64,000 bases of DNA, from assembly GCA_023634235.1 (NCBI GenBank), contig JAMKCF010000018.1, positions 11,792,768-11,856,767 on the forward strand. The letters are read 5' to 3'. The position numbers and the translations under genes were made by a program. Shown here piece after piece: positions 9,414-22,000 of the stretch. Under the pieces are notes generated by a model. It had not been told where the DNA came from and did no database searches. It worked only from the letters and a program-made list of their open reading frames with translations. The DNA is from Pisaster brevispinus. Lineage: Eukaryota; Echinodermata; Asteroidea; Forcipulatida; Asteriidae. Each line of letters begins with the position of its first letter. The first letter of the stretch is position 1.

Positions 9414-10440
9414 TTACCGTAGCTTCTTTTGCCAGGCACGTGAATTTGATGATGAAATCCGCATCACTCAACTTAAGATTTGACCCCCAAATTTAGATTT
9501 AATTTTTGAAATTATCATACATTCAAAAAACACGCCGATTATAATATAACAAGCTAAAGTTAAAGGAGCATGGTGAAAGAGAAGTGCTCATAATGACGCG
9601 CTGTGAGTGTGCGCACGGCCACGGGCTAACGGAAGGGCCCTTGTGTGGGTTTTCTTTGTTCCACTTCGACCCCACAGTATACAATATTTTCCATTGGATA
9701 TGATTTGCTGTCGTCAAATGGAAACTGATAACGGTTAACCAATCATAATTCATAATGCACTAATGAAAAGAGAAAATAATATTCAGCTTCAAGAAGCTGT
9801 TTGATCCCTAAACATGCGCTGTGCAGTACACGGGCTCTGGTAATTCTAGTTGCGTGAATTATGACAGAGGTTCTTTCGCGCGCCAGCATGTCGAGATTTA
9901 CACCCTTTCAGAGAAGGAACATGTAAGATGGAATGGACACGTTCTGCGCATGACTGGCCAACGCCTCCTCAAGGTACGACGTCTGTGCAAGGAATTGACA
10001 GAAGGCAAGCCCCAAGTGGGACAACCAAAGCCTCAAGACCACCCTGAAAAGCTTCGAATTCCCCGTAGAATTCTGGAAAACTTGGTCTCATACCCGTGCC
10101 CGTAACCAGGAATTATTGGGGGGGGGGCGAATATGAATTTGGGGGTGGGCGAATAATATGACAGAAAAGTATATCGGCGCGTCAGCGCCACTCGTCGCGC
10201 AGCTAACTGAGGCGGGGAGGGACATTTTGTAAATAAAGGCCCAATTTAAGCCATGCATTTGGTCCATTTTTGCGCTTGTTTTTTGGGGGGTATTTTTTTA
10301 GCAAAACCTTTTTAATTTTGGGTGGACCTTTTCTCTTTTTGGGGGGGACGCTGCCCCGCCTCCTCCCTTTTACGGGCCTGCTCAGATCCACCTTCATTGC
10401 GCATTCTGACAACACGAAGGGCCAGCTTAACAGCGCTGTA
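9414..10440 (+). repeat. 1 kb interspersed repeat, copy A (LINE 3'-end remnant)
   Basis: Nearly identical to copy B at 27260-28341. Both begin with TTACCGTAGCTTC and end with a segment reading AACAGC-CTGTA. The plus-strand frame at 9821-10105 contains HVRWNGHVLRM followed by a basic segment, a motif typical of the extreme C terminus of several LINE polyproteins, so the family probably carries the 3' part of a non-LTR element. Copy A reads straight into about 790 bp absent from copy B and then picks the family up again at 11229. Confidence 0.65.
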
Positions 10441-10509
10441 GAGCAAAATTCTTATTATGCTTTTTTTTAACTGGTATATAATTAACTTTCAGTTGTCCCA
10501 AATTAGTTA

Positions 10510-10870
10510 TTATATACTTACTTTTATTGCAGCCTTTTCCGTTCGATGAGAAATTTAACCTTGGAACTTGAACACCGCCTGCAAATATAGTTGCTCTTGA
10601 ATGACTCATAAAATTGTAATCTAGTTGACAGTTGCACTGTTTTGTAATATGGTATTAAGATGACCTTAAGTTAATGACCTTTTAGTTGTAACTTTTTAAA
10701 TATTACATTTATTGGTTGTTCACTTTTATTGCAGCCTTTTCCATTTGATGAGAAGTGTAACCCTTGAGTTTGAACACCGAATGCAAATTACAGTTGCTTT
10801 TGAATGACTCATAAAATTGTAATATAGTTGACAATTTATTTTGCTGCATGCTATTAGGATAACCTTAATT
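10510..10870 (+). repeat. Two-copy ~200 bp tandem duplication
   Basis: CTTTTATTGCAGCCTTTTCC occurs near 10521 and again near 10721, each followed by a similar ~150 bp segment including ATGACTCATAAAATTGTAAT. The copies differ by scattered substitutions. They lie inside the extra sequence that separates the two parts of repeat copy A. Confidence 0.65.
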
Positions 10871-10908
10871 ATAGAAAAGGTGGAAATTGTATGTCAGGAA
10901 TATTTGTA

Positions 10909-11058
10909 CCACAACACTGACACAACACTTTCACAACACTGTCACAACACTGACACAACAATGACACAACACTGACACAACGCTGTCACAACACTGTCAC
11001 AACACTGACACAACAATGACACAACACTGACACAACACTGTCACGACATTGACACAGT
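10909..11058 (+). repeat. Short-period minisatellite (CACAACACTGA)n
   Basis: About a dozen tandem copies of a 10-12 bp unit CACAACACTGA/ CACAACACTGT with single-base variants (ACAATGA, ACGCTGT). Non-coding. Confidence 0.8.
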
Positions 11059-11228
11059 CCAGCGCACCACACACCCAGCCGGCAGTCAACTCAGTCACGA
11101 ACAGCTCGAATATTTCCCGCCAAAGTGTACATCCCTCCAGCTACTAATATCAGGGCGTGTGCCTAATTATACATTACTGAATATGGAGGCAAAGCGGTTG
11201 TTTCTATGCAAATAAGGCATAATTCCCC

Positions 11229-11355
11229 AACTTCCTTTTTTCAACTTTTTGATAAATTGTTTGGGGGTTTAAGAGAAATTTGCATCAGAAATCATAGTTG
11301 TTGCAATTTGGTCTAGAGGTCAACCCATTACTTTGCACAGATTGACCTAGACTAA
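11229..11355 (+). repeat. Distal part of the 1 kb repeat family, copy A
   Basis: The stretch with TTTTTGATAAATTGTTTGGG and TTGGTCTAGAGGTCAACCC matches 28711-28841, downstream of repeat copy B. It shows that the repeat family extends at least 130 bp past the point where both copies have suffered insertions. Confidence 0.6.
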
Positions 11356-11804
11356 AACGCAACATTTCGACAAACACAGCAGCAATAGATCAAGTTTTAG
11401 TTTTTTTAGGTTGTATGTGCTGATTTATTTAAAAGTACCGTGAATAAAACATAACCCGTCACCATGTCCAGCAAAGGTACTTGATCCGTGGAACAAGAAC
11501 TTGCCTCCCAAGCACCAAAACCTTTTACCTCTAGAGGGCGTACTTCTACATGATATTACGGGCACTAGCAATAGTTATAACGAGTTCAAACTTTCAAATA
11601 TTATCACCACGGATACCAAATACGAGACTCTGATTGGTTATGAGTCACGCAAAATGTTTTGAAAATATCGTAAGGGACGCTGACTAGCTACTTGTCATGC
11701 GAAACGTTTTTGAACTATCAAATATTAACACCGAGCAAGTCAAATATTCAAAACGCTTATTAGCTAAAAGTCATGCAAATTGACGGTGTGGTTAATCTTG
11801 CATA
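11356..11804. other. AT-rich intergenic sequence, nothing recognised
   Basis: No ORF, RNA gene or repeat boundary could be supported here. Confidence 0.3.
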
Positions 11805-14722
11805 TAGGCCTTTTTCGAAACGACCGGCTTCGGCTTCAGGCTTCGGCTTCGTTTTGGGGGGCTTCGGCTTCGACTTCAGGCTTCGGCTTCGTTTTGGGGG
11901 GCTTCGGCTTCGGCTTCGGCTTCACAATAAACAAAATGGTGACGTGTTTGTTTCGAATACTTCGGCTTCCCCGGCTCCGGCTTCATGTGTCCCCTCGTAT
12001 GGATCATGGGAAAAACATAGTGCGCGAGAACAAACATGCGTCGTTTGCTTGATTTTTGTGTGAGACATTATAAAGATAGTTTAAAAACCCAATTAATTAA
12101 ATACCACCACAAAATTAAACAAATATTATCCAACCATTATTAATGTAGCATACGCATGTTCCCTTTCTGACGATTTAATTAAAATACATGATAACTTGTA
12201 ATAACTATAATTACAGCTCACATGATCTGTTCAATTTTGTGTTTTATTTTATTTTAGCTACACTTGATTGAATAAGCATTTATTTTATTGAAACCTAGCA
12301 ATTCATGATTGTTTTCGTCAACAAAACTGACCAGTTCCTAAAACATCCAACTTCTTACTATTATTATTTGTATTTTTTTACTTCAATATTCGTAAACAAT
12401 ATGCCTTGCATTGGAACTGTCAAGAATACCCCAACCCCCCTACCTTTATAAAACTGAAGCAGTGAAATTTGTAAAGGTTAGTTCTGTTTTCTGAAAACTG
12501 GAGTACTCAGATCAGTCAGATGACTGTTCTTTTAGAATGGAAACAACATACTCTGACTATTAAGTAAAAACTGGAAGAAAAAAAACAATTACTGTGCTAT
12601 AATGATAACTTGATTTTATCACAAATTGAACTATTTTAGAACAAAAGTAGTAACAATTAGCTAATAACCTTGTTTTTCAAATTATAATATTAAGCAAAGA
12701 ATACAAAGACGGTGCTTATAAATAGATTTGTTTTCCTCAAAATTGAAGAAGTTAACAATGATCTTGTCCCATAAAGCTGCAGAAAATGTTAATGTATTAA
12801 AAACTTTGATCCACTCAATAATGATAATCTGTAATTTTAAGTCAGGAAACACGATTACTTCTGTCAACAGTAGACTAGTGGCGACTTTTTCTAGCCTGTG
12901 TTTTAGCTGTTGTTTAGTGGCTAACAAATGAGCAAATAAGGGCATCAATTTGCTCCCTGCTACTTTTACAGTTAGAGTTGAACTCTCATTATCAACACAG
13001 GTGATATTTCTTCTGCTGAATCACAGGTGATACTTCTTATATTATTTTTGAAAAGAGCTGACAAAAGTTTTTGCTTTGACGAAACTGGTTAGCACATCAG
13101 TATGTTTTTCTCACAAGTTACGCTTGCCTCCAGATTCATGTATGCCTTGTAACTGAAATGAGAAAATGTGACAGTGTTGCAAGTATGACCAAATAATCAA
13201 TGCAGCCCTCCACACTATTGGTTTCAAAATTATAGCACCATAAGGATGATCACTGTATTTTTTTAAACAGTTTTTACCTCTTTCTATAGGATTGGATGAT
13301 GGTTTGATGTGATTTGTCTTTTTCTTCTCCCCCCCCCCTTCCCCCTATAAGATAAAACAAAGGTCAGCATGGAGGGATTGTCTTGAGCCTCTCTCCAGCT
13401 CCAGATCACAACTGAATAGCGGAAACATCTTAATATCAGAAGGTGTCTGTGTATTTTACATTGTGACAAAAATTCTTATAAATTCAAATGTACACAATTC
13501 TTTACTATGGGTGGTCAGTCTGAAAGTATATTTATAACAATGTTTTGATAAATTTACAAGGTTTTACTATTATTCATACCTGGTAGATTCATGCAGTGGT
13601 CGAGAACCCTTTTGCCCCCTGGGACTTGAACTTCAGCCTTGTGTTGCGGTGGCTCTCACACCAAAGTCATTCTTCCAACTGTGCATCGTTAAGAAAAATG
13701 AAAAAAATTTACAATGAAAGTTAGTACAATAAATTATAATGTTGACGATTGCCACTCCTTGCCTCCAACAAAGTCTGAATCTGAATCCCAAAAAGGTCTT
13801 CTTCTAGCAAAGTCCCCAACCCCAACTCAGATAGTCCCCTGCTTGATACAGCACTACCCGTGTTTAAATCTATGTTACAATTCAGAATCATGTAACCTTT
13901 TTTTTAAGCCAAATCTAATTTAGTTACTTAGTTCATATTGCTACATTGTCAATTAACAACAAATATGAAATCAAAATAGGTCAAGTGAATTTAAAAATAC
14001 TTCTAGAAAAAAATAAAGCGAAAAATTATTCAAAACAACAGTGTGCAATGTACATGTGTGTGGGGAAACAATACATTCAGCAAATACAATATCGGCCCAG
14101 GTGGGATTAAAAACTAAGTTTTAAAAAAATCAGCAGACAAGTAATTTGGCGTGTGCCAATGAAAAAGACCCCCAAACAATTCAAGCAGACAAGCCCTACT
14201 TGACAAAGAGTATCCTGTCGAATAATGCCATGGAATGTAGCTTATCTTCATCAGTAAATGTGGGGAATTAAACCAAAACACAGTTTTCACGAATTAGATG
14301 CAGCACTAAGTTTATAAGCCATTATAACCATCATTTGAAACGAATTAAATTATCATAAAAAAAATTATATTTTATTTGAAAACTTACCAAAATGTCATTG
14401 AGGCAAATTGCTCGCCTTCTCAGGTGTGATATATGTGGGCACTGCTGATAGAAGAATGTCCTAAAAAGAGCAAAATTTGTCAAGTTTTGTAACTGTAACC
14501 GTGGATTTTAAATGGCTGCCGCCGAAAAAAAGTTCTAACATCATGAATGTGACTTCACCAAGCCAGCAAAGCCACCTCTCGGTCTGGCTCCGTATTTTGA
14601 CAAAAATCGAAGCCTCGGCTTCAAGCCGAAGCCAAAGCCGGGCGTTTCGTATTGAGCTTTAAAATTGCGCTGGGGACTGAATCCAAAGCCGAAGCCGAAG
14701 CCGGTCGTTTCGAAAAGGGCCA
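11805..14722. mobile_element. 2.9 kb element with CTTCGG-rich terminal inverted repeats
   Basis: The left end GGCCTTTTTCGAAACGACCG and the complement of the right end GGCCCTTTTCGAAACGACCG are near-perfect inverted repeats, each continuing into tandem GGCTTC units (left 11826-11930; right 14588-14704). ATA follows the right end and also precedes the left end, a possible 3 bp target duplication. The interior holds no transposase-like ORF; the longest frames are short and low-complexity. This fits a non-autonomous DNA transposon. Superfamily not assigned. Confidence 0.55.
11826..11990 (+). repeat. GGCTTC hexamer-rich tandem repeat (left arm)
   Basis: Tandem CTTCGG/CTTCAGG units with two copies of a GTTTTGGGGGG spacer. 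The complementary array is at 14588-14704 in inverted orientation. Confidence 0.7.
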
Positions 14723-16479
14723 TAGATAGGTTGCAATAAGACGTAAACCGGCCATCTTTAAGGGCAATTTGGAACACACAGTCATGCATTAACATAACCC
14801 TATAAACATATCCGATGTTTGAAACGAAAATTAGATTCGAAGGTGCAATCGCAATACATGTTTATAGATTCTAGAAAGTTATGAGCTTTCATTTAAAATG
14901 ATAAGTGGTTGTTGAAAACGAAGAATGGGTTATATTTGGGATGCCGACATTAATCTCACGTTGATCAGCCTTGTACAAACAAGTTTGCATGTAGTTTGTG
15001 CATTGTCAATGACATGTACGAACTTTTTTTTTAAATGTTAAAATCGTTCAGAGATAGACAAAATATCTATATAAAAATTATTTCAGCGAAATCGTGTCGT
15101 CAACTTTAAACAAAGGTTTGATACAAAAGCCGCCTTTCTGTGCGCTAACGTTAAAGTTAAGCACAACACATCGCTGTTGAAAAACATGCACTTGGATTGC
15201 TGTTTGGTTGTTTTTGACTACTTAAGAAATGGCCGCCGCGCGTTTTTTCTTTCCCAGGACGAACGTGGGCAATTAACATAAATGGGCGTAGTAAACTTTA
15301 CATTTCCCCTTGCACATGCGTACTTGGACGTAATAGTTGTGGGTTGAAATACACTCACGTGTATTATTATGTGCTATGTGAAAGTAGCAGTATTCACGAG
15401 GGCTCCTCTCCCCAATATTAACATATCTTACAGTTTACACTAAAAGGTCTTGTGTTCCTTTCAAGATTCCTTGAGGTTTGCAAACTCTTGTCTCCCAAAA
15501 TTTGACTTTATTGGCCTGTTGTTGAGTGTCCTTAGAACACATAAATGGAATTAGGAATGGCCATTCAGCCTTGATGTAATTATCGATGTCCAGAAATGTA
15601 TCTGGGTTTAGTGTACACTGTGTATGAATGATGACCACAAGGGACCTTGGGCCGGTGGTGGTATGTTGAATGACATAGTTGTGGGGACCACGCGGCTGGC
15701 TGTTCTTCTACTGCCACTTCACAAGGGTGTATAGATTGTGATGAACGATGAACCCAGTCCAACAACAAATTATTATTCTAAACTAAATGTAAGCTCATCA
15801 AGCTGCGTCTGTTTGTACTGCAGTGTACTTTCATCACAAACATTTAGGGTAATTTCTAATTTCATTTAATGGGTTTCTTCTTTCATTATGAACGTCGGTC
15901 TATTTTCTTACTTGCCCTCCCTCCCCTTCCCAACCCTATCCCAAAATGTTTTATCGGGCAATCAAGACTCAACAAGCCGCGACGCATTTTTGTACACAAA
16001 CAAACAGTACATGTAATGTACATGTACATGTAAATGCACATGTACTTTCACATAACATAATTAACTAGACATAAGTTTTTGTTCCGTAACAAAAACAAGG
16101 TGTTCGGTGTAGACATTTTCGAGTTAGCAGAGGTAGTGTTTTCAAAGAGAAAACCGAAAAAACATAACTAAGTACGACAGATATCATTTCAGACTGCAAC
16201 ATCGTTAAAATCAACTCCAAAAAAATTGCCACTTTTAATTACAATGCACTTTCGGTTTTAACTGGAAGTAGAGGACACGTAATTTCATGCAAACAATTAA
16301 AATCGAAGACCTATATTACCTTTGTATAATCCCGCAAAAAGCAACCCAGGGTCTCTTATCCTCGAATTGATAGGAATTTTCAAAGATTTAAACTTTAAAT
16401 GACGTAGATTTCCAAGGCAGCATCTGTCACAGAGCGAGCAAATAATACAATCCCAGAGCGGGATAAAAGCATGAACAGT
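14723..16479. other. Intergenic sequence with a possible minus-strand exon
   Basis: Two overlapping minus-strand frames at 15768-15580 and 15638-15435 are unusually non-repetitive in composition (Trp, Cys, Pro and charged residues well mixed) and could be a frameshifted exon, but no family is recognised. The ACATGTAC-rich stretch at 16008-16044 is a short palindromic tandem repeat. Nothing else is supported. Confidence 0.25.
15228..15302 (+). repeat. ~70 bp repeat, inverted copy at 18085-18160
   Basis: GGACGAACGTGGGCAATTAA and flanking sequence up to AGTAAACTTTACA are repeated in reverse complement at about 18085-18160. The similarity stops abruptly at TTTACA in both. These are two copies of one short dispersed element in opposite orientation 2.9 kb apart, or the ends of a larger element. 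Confidence 0.6.
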
Positions 16480-17250
16480 TGTTTGGTATAGCGCCATCCC
16501 CCGCTTGTGGAATGTTTCCGTTACGTGAGACTGTACACACAGGCTTCGTGGACTTTGAACCTTATGAGTTTCCATTACGTGGGACTGTACACACAGGCTT
16601 CGTGTTGCACACACAGGTTTCGTGGACTTTGAACCTTATGATTCATGGTGCTGAACAGTCGGCTACGGCGCTTTTCTATGTACAAAGATTAAATGCGCGT
16701 TAATACTAACGTTGGCTGTAACACCCAGAAGTTAAGGTCATATTGGCATCATTTCTGTGCAAAAGTTTCGGAAGGATCACAGAACTACAATCTGATGTAA
16801 AAATTGTGATGAAATGATCAGTAGTTTTTGAGATATGAATTTTTAAAATATTCAACTTCCGGTTTGAACCGGAAGTCAAGGTCAAATGAGGTCGCGTTTA
16901 GTGTAGCGTTTTTAGAGTTATACCAGGCCTATCCGATGAGTATAGATTGTGAAAATCCATTGTGTAGTTTTGGAGTTATGATTTTTTCAAATATTAAACT
17001 TTGATTTTACGTAACTCGACACCAAATGACGTCATCATGACATCACCAAGGCGGTGTCTTCTACTCATACATATCTAACTATATGTGAAGTTTAAAGGTT
17101 GTGTGAGCTTTGGAAGTGCGTATTTGTTATCGGACAATCGCGGGGGATAAGAAGAAGAAGAAGAAGAAAAAGAAGAAGTATTAAAAAAAAAAAAAACCGG
17201 AACAAAAACAAGAGGTGTTCCGGGCGGATTGCCCGAACACCTAATAATAC
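16480..17250 (+). repeat. Dispersed-repeat-like block with GAA run and terminal hairpin
   Basis: It starts with an imperfect ~60-70 bp tandem duplication (ACTGTACACACAGGCTTCGT at about 16530 and 16584). A CTTCCGGTTTGAACCGGAAG palindrome sits near 16854-16875. A GAAGAA run at 17150-17176 and an A run follow. A hairpin with arms AGGTGTTCCGGG and GCCCGAACACCT (17211-17241) ends in CTAA. A hairpin followed by CTRR resembles Helitron 3' ends, but the spacing is not canonical, so the class stays open. Confidence 0.4.
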
Positions 17251-18464
17251 ACGTGAGTGTACAACCCACAACCCACAACTACTACCAACTACTACCATAC
17301 GTCCAAGCACGCGTGTGTAAGGGGAAATTGCAGGGGGGGGGGGCGGACACGGAAAAAGAAAAAGGCGCCATCAACGTTGATACTCGTCTCATTCATGAGC
17401 ATGCCTTACATGCATGCAGTCGAAACTCCGTTCATGCAGTCAGGTCGCAGCAATAAAGCGCTCTGATTGGTCCCAGGCATCATACCAGGAAACGCAGCCT
17501 TTGTGTGTCACCCTGACTGCTCGGTATACCATACCAACACACATAAACTCCGGACGCCGACTGGTCCACACATGAAACCGTTAACGGAAGTTACTATTTA
17601 ATTCGAACGTTACATTTTGAAAATCATAAAAATCGGTTGGGTAGAATGGGTGAATTTTTTTTTTAAACTTCACAATGTTAGAAAACTATATATTTAAACA
17701 AGAACTTGAAAAATCTCAGGGGTAGAATGGTTCAATTTTTCACTTTCGTCGCGTTTTGTGACACTGTTTTAGGGGTGTCGAAATTTTCGTTCAAAGCAAT
17801 ATTATACATTGATTAACGGTATGGTGCTGTTGCCTGGCCATGCGCCTAATGTTGGAGGGACGAATGCATTTTTAAAATAGTCTTGTCTAGATATTTGTCA
17901 AATATTTGCATTTTATTCCACTCCAAAAACCTGACAAATAAACTATACATATATAATTGGTAAAATACTGCCTTACTTTTATCTAATTTAATCCATTCGT
18001 CCATGTAAAAATTAAACACCCCTATTTTTGTAATGGTACGTTCACACAGCATCGGGGGAAAGAATTGCGCAATATCGTGTCTGTAAAGTTTACTACGCCC
18101 ATTTATGTTAATTGCCCACGTTCGTCCCGGGAAAAAAATACGCGGCCGCCGCGCTGCCCTTGTCGGGCCGCGTACCTAGGCTAGTGCGCTCTCTAGTTCC
18201 TATATATAACTCTATGACGTGGGACCACAGCGGTCCCAAAAATGTTCGAATACGCGTGAGACTTGCACGGTCTATATATAGCTATTAGTACCAGCGCGTA
18301 ATCTATTTTTACACGCGCGCACACATATAACCCAACGCGCACCAAACATAACTTTTTTTAACGCTTTTGAAAATGTACAAACCTTGAAAATTCTCTGCGA
18401 AGCAGAGTTTCACAGATTGTCTGTAATATTTGTTTCGCTTTTCAACAAAAGGGCATTTATGAAT
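17251..18464. other. Intergenic sequence upstream of the metalloproteinase gene
   Basis: It contains a G-run, GTCCAAG/CCACAAC low-complexity sequence near 17260-17300, the inverted 70 bp repeat at 18085-18160 and CG-rich ACGCGCGC sequence near 18310. No gene is supported. Confidence 0.3.
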
Positions 18465-18599
18465 GGGAATAAAAGAGTAGTGACTCGTTCTTAAACGGCG
18501 TTTAAAACAGGCAGGGTCGTGACCGTGCGATAAAGCACAACCACGATCCTGCCGGTTTTTAACGGCCGTTTAAGAACTCGTCGCCACTCTTTTATTCCC
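18465..18599. mobile_element. 135 bp palindromic MITE-like element
   Basis: The left arm starts GGGAATAAAAGAGTAGTGAC and the right arm is its imperfect reverse complement ending TTTTATTCCC. The arms are about 57 bp and flank a ~20 bp centre, so the whole unit folds into one hairpin. There is no coding capacity. A second TTTATGAATGG...AATAAAA motif follows near 18662. A target duplication is not certain. Confidence 0.7.
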
Positions 18600-18963
18600 T
18601 TATTTAAACACCCCACGTGACAAGCTCTCCACCAATAGGAATAGCGAAACTGTCTGGGGTATTTATGAATGGCTCAATAAAACTCTGTTAAAAAACTTGA
18701 ACACTAGTAAACTTGAGGGCTTGTGTTTATTCCGAAGTGAATGTTAGACCTATTGATTAGTACAAAAAATCATTTATAATAACAAAAACAGTTTATTTAA
18801 TTGAGGATTTGTTCCGGACTTTGTGAGATAGACCCACACAGGGACCTTGGTATAATCCATCGACCGATGAGAGTCGTTATTATTAACGAAAGTCAAATCT
18901 CTTGAGATTAATTGGCCTATAGTGTAGGTGGTATGTAGCGGTTGTCAACATGCAGAGTGAGGC

Positions 18964-18971
18964 TATATAAA
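18964..18971 (+). promoter_or_regulatory. TATA box of the metalloproteinase gene
   Basis: TATATAAA stands 104 bp upstream of the ATG at 19075, within GAGGCTATATAAAGAGG. Transcription would start near 18995, giving an ~80 nt 5' UTR. This is the only strong TATA element in the interval. Confidence 0.6.
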
Positions 18972-19074
18972 GAGGTTGCTGAAGATCCAGTAGCTAGGAA
19001 CAACGACCGCCATTTGTCTCAGTATACTGACTCTCATAAGCTGAGTTGCTGATTTGCTTTGAGTTTTTTCCACG

Positions 19075-22000
19075 ATGTTTGTTTCCACATGGTTTGCAGT
19101 TTGGGTTGTTTGTTGTGCGACACTCATCACGGGTCTTCCTGCAGTCACTGATGACAACACTGAATTCGCACTGGTAAAAAAAACAATCATTCTCATTCAC
19201 CTTCATCTTAACTGTCTTACTGTATGTTGCAAACGACGTGGTGTGTTTGATTATTTGTTTGATTGTTGTTGCTGCTGTTGTTTTTGTTATTTTTTCTTAA
19301 TTCAAACCATTATTATTAATTAACATATCTTTGTTCATAAAGAATTGGCTGCGATCCTATGGCTACTTGTACACTTCAAAAGCAGACGACGAGTTGAGCG
19401 TTGCTGATGTCAGTGCAGCTCTACGACGCATGCAGGCGTTTGCCAGTCTACCGGAGACTGGTGAAGTAGATACTGAGACACTCGAGGTTATGAAGATGCC
19501 GAGATGCGGTGTGCCTGATTTCCAGCCAGATGAAGACGGTCAACTAATTAAGCGATATTCGCTTATAACAAAGTGGTCCAAAACGGCAGTGACATACAAG
19601 TAAGGATACTCATAATTCAGTTACATCCTCTTTCCTATACAGTATTGGTCCTTCTGTCACTTGGCAAGCATATGCCGCCTGCGTCTGTCAACAATGTTTC
19701 TTTTGTAACAATTGCTGCTGTACTTTTTATCCAATAAAGTCATCAAGAGGTATTTATTAAATAAATTGAGTTGTGCATATTAAAACAGCCCTGTATTCAT
19801 CACTTGGCAAGCATGGCCGCCTGTCAACAAAATTTACAAAGAGGGGGTATTTAATGGTAAAGAATACGTTTTTGTTGAAAAAAGCCTCTATTACATCAGT
19901 TGTTTGCAAAGTTTAGAGAAGCCGTTGCAGTGCAGGTTTGTTCTGTTGTAAGCCAGAGGCTTAAATTTCAATGGTACCACTTCGATTGAAAAAATTAACG
20001 TGTTAGCCTCTCATGAATGTTATATATGTTCTAAAAGCGACATTTTGATGACAGCAGCTGATATTGTGTGGACTCGCACTCAAACCAAATCGTTATCAAC
20101 AGCACAAACTAACACATAACCAGAAAACAAGTAAAAACTAACAATCCAAGAAAACGGCGTCTTATGTTAGATGCTTTTCAAAACAACCTTCAAATTGGAG
20201 TGCTTTTGAAACAAGGTTTGTGTCAGTTCGTGAAAATGGTTTTTTTTGTACACATTGAGCTCTGTACGCGTCGTGCATGCATTACAATGGTTAATGCAAC
20301 GTGTGTTCCATGAAATTGGCACTTTCATTCAGAGGTTGCAATGAATAATTAATGAAGCGTTTGAAGCGTTGAAAACTTATAATTTGTAGGCCTTGGCAAA
20401 CAGTGAAAACTGACTGGGCAAGAATTAAAGTTTAGGTTGAACAGAGGAAAAATATTAGAAGCAGGACTTGAACCTGTAGTATTATTGTGAAGCCAGATTG
20501 AACTCAAATAACGCACGAATTTAATACACAAAGTGATATGTCTCCTGAGCGTTTTATTTCCTGTCCTCGACCATGCTGCTATCCCATAATAGCGTCTTCT
20601 AAACTCTAGAGGTCAAATCTAATTTGCATAGCATTTGCATAGCATAGTAAACATTGCATGTAATGCATATGTATTATCAAGACACTACAGAACCTGCAAC
20701 CTCCGGATTAACCTGCCGGTGGGGCAGAAGGTTCTGTGTGTGTCCCCCCCCCCCTTAGTGCACTCTTTTAGATCAGCCTCCACCAGCCCACAGATTAGCC
20801 TATACGTCATGACACCGGCATTCTCCCAAACTAAACAATCTAGCCATAGTGTCAGCGATCCCCCTAGTTGTCAATATGTCTGTTCGGGTTGCAAGTCAGA
20901 AGGCATTCTATCAGTAAGTGCCATATAACAAGGAACCTACTTTACGATGTAACCGGCTGGAAAATGGAAAAGAGAATGAGCCCAAATGTCGCAACCCCAA
21001 ACTTTGTATTGTAAATATGCTAATCTCAAAGTTGGATCAGACATACTTGAACACTGAGGAGGGCGCACTGGGCTCCCTATGCATTTACACATTTTTAATT
21101 ATTGTGATTTCATTTCAGATTTGAGAGCTACAGCAGGGATTTGCCAGAATCCGCCATTAGGTCAACCGTAGCCGCTTCTTTCAAACAATGGAGTGATATT
21201 TGCAAGCTTTCTTTCTCGCGTGTAACCGGAACTGCAGATATCGTAATCAAGTTCGCTACGGGGAACCATGGCGATGGTAAAAGCAATGCATTTGATGGAA
21301 AAAGCGGCACACTGGCTCATGCTTTCTACCCTGGTAGCGGTTTAGGTGGTGATTTGCATTACGACGATGCAGAGAATTTCCGAATGCACAGCACCAATTC
21401 AGGTAATGTATTCTTCTTCTTTTTTCAGCAAACACCATATTAAAAACAACTGAAAAGGGGGGAAATCCATACAAGAGAACAGGTTGGTTAAAAAGCCTTT
21501 CTCGTAACTCACGCAGAACTAAACAATGGGACAGACAAAGCATGTCATATGATATTTTGTTAAAAATTAACTTGAACGAAATCATTTTCAACAAATTGAC
21601 CATTTGCATTTGTTTATTAGGTGTGTATTTACTATTCGGTTGTCAGTTTTCAAGTTTTCTCCGTTGCAATTGTGCTAAAATTTGATCAAAAAAACGAGCC
21701 CCGTTTTTCAATTTTTTAACTAGTGTTTTTTATCACCGTATGTTCGGAACCAATACGTCATACTGCGGACTAGCCATGATTGTTTATCGTCTCTGTGCAT
21801 TTATTGATTGGTTTCTTTGGATCGTATCCTATTTCTGGTTGGTTTTTTTCTCTCTTCAATAACGTGTGTAAGTTTGTATCATCCGTGCAAATATGCTGTG
21901 GGTGGATTCCAGAAACAGCAAAATGAGTCCCGAGGGTTTTTTTTTTTTTGACTTTCAGAGAAATCTGGCGATGTTTGTTAAGATATCTCGAAAGGATTTC

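Noticed and set aside
17099..17320. Arg/Lys-rich small protein
   Set aside because: It is translated GAA/AAG simple repeat inside a dispersed repeat.
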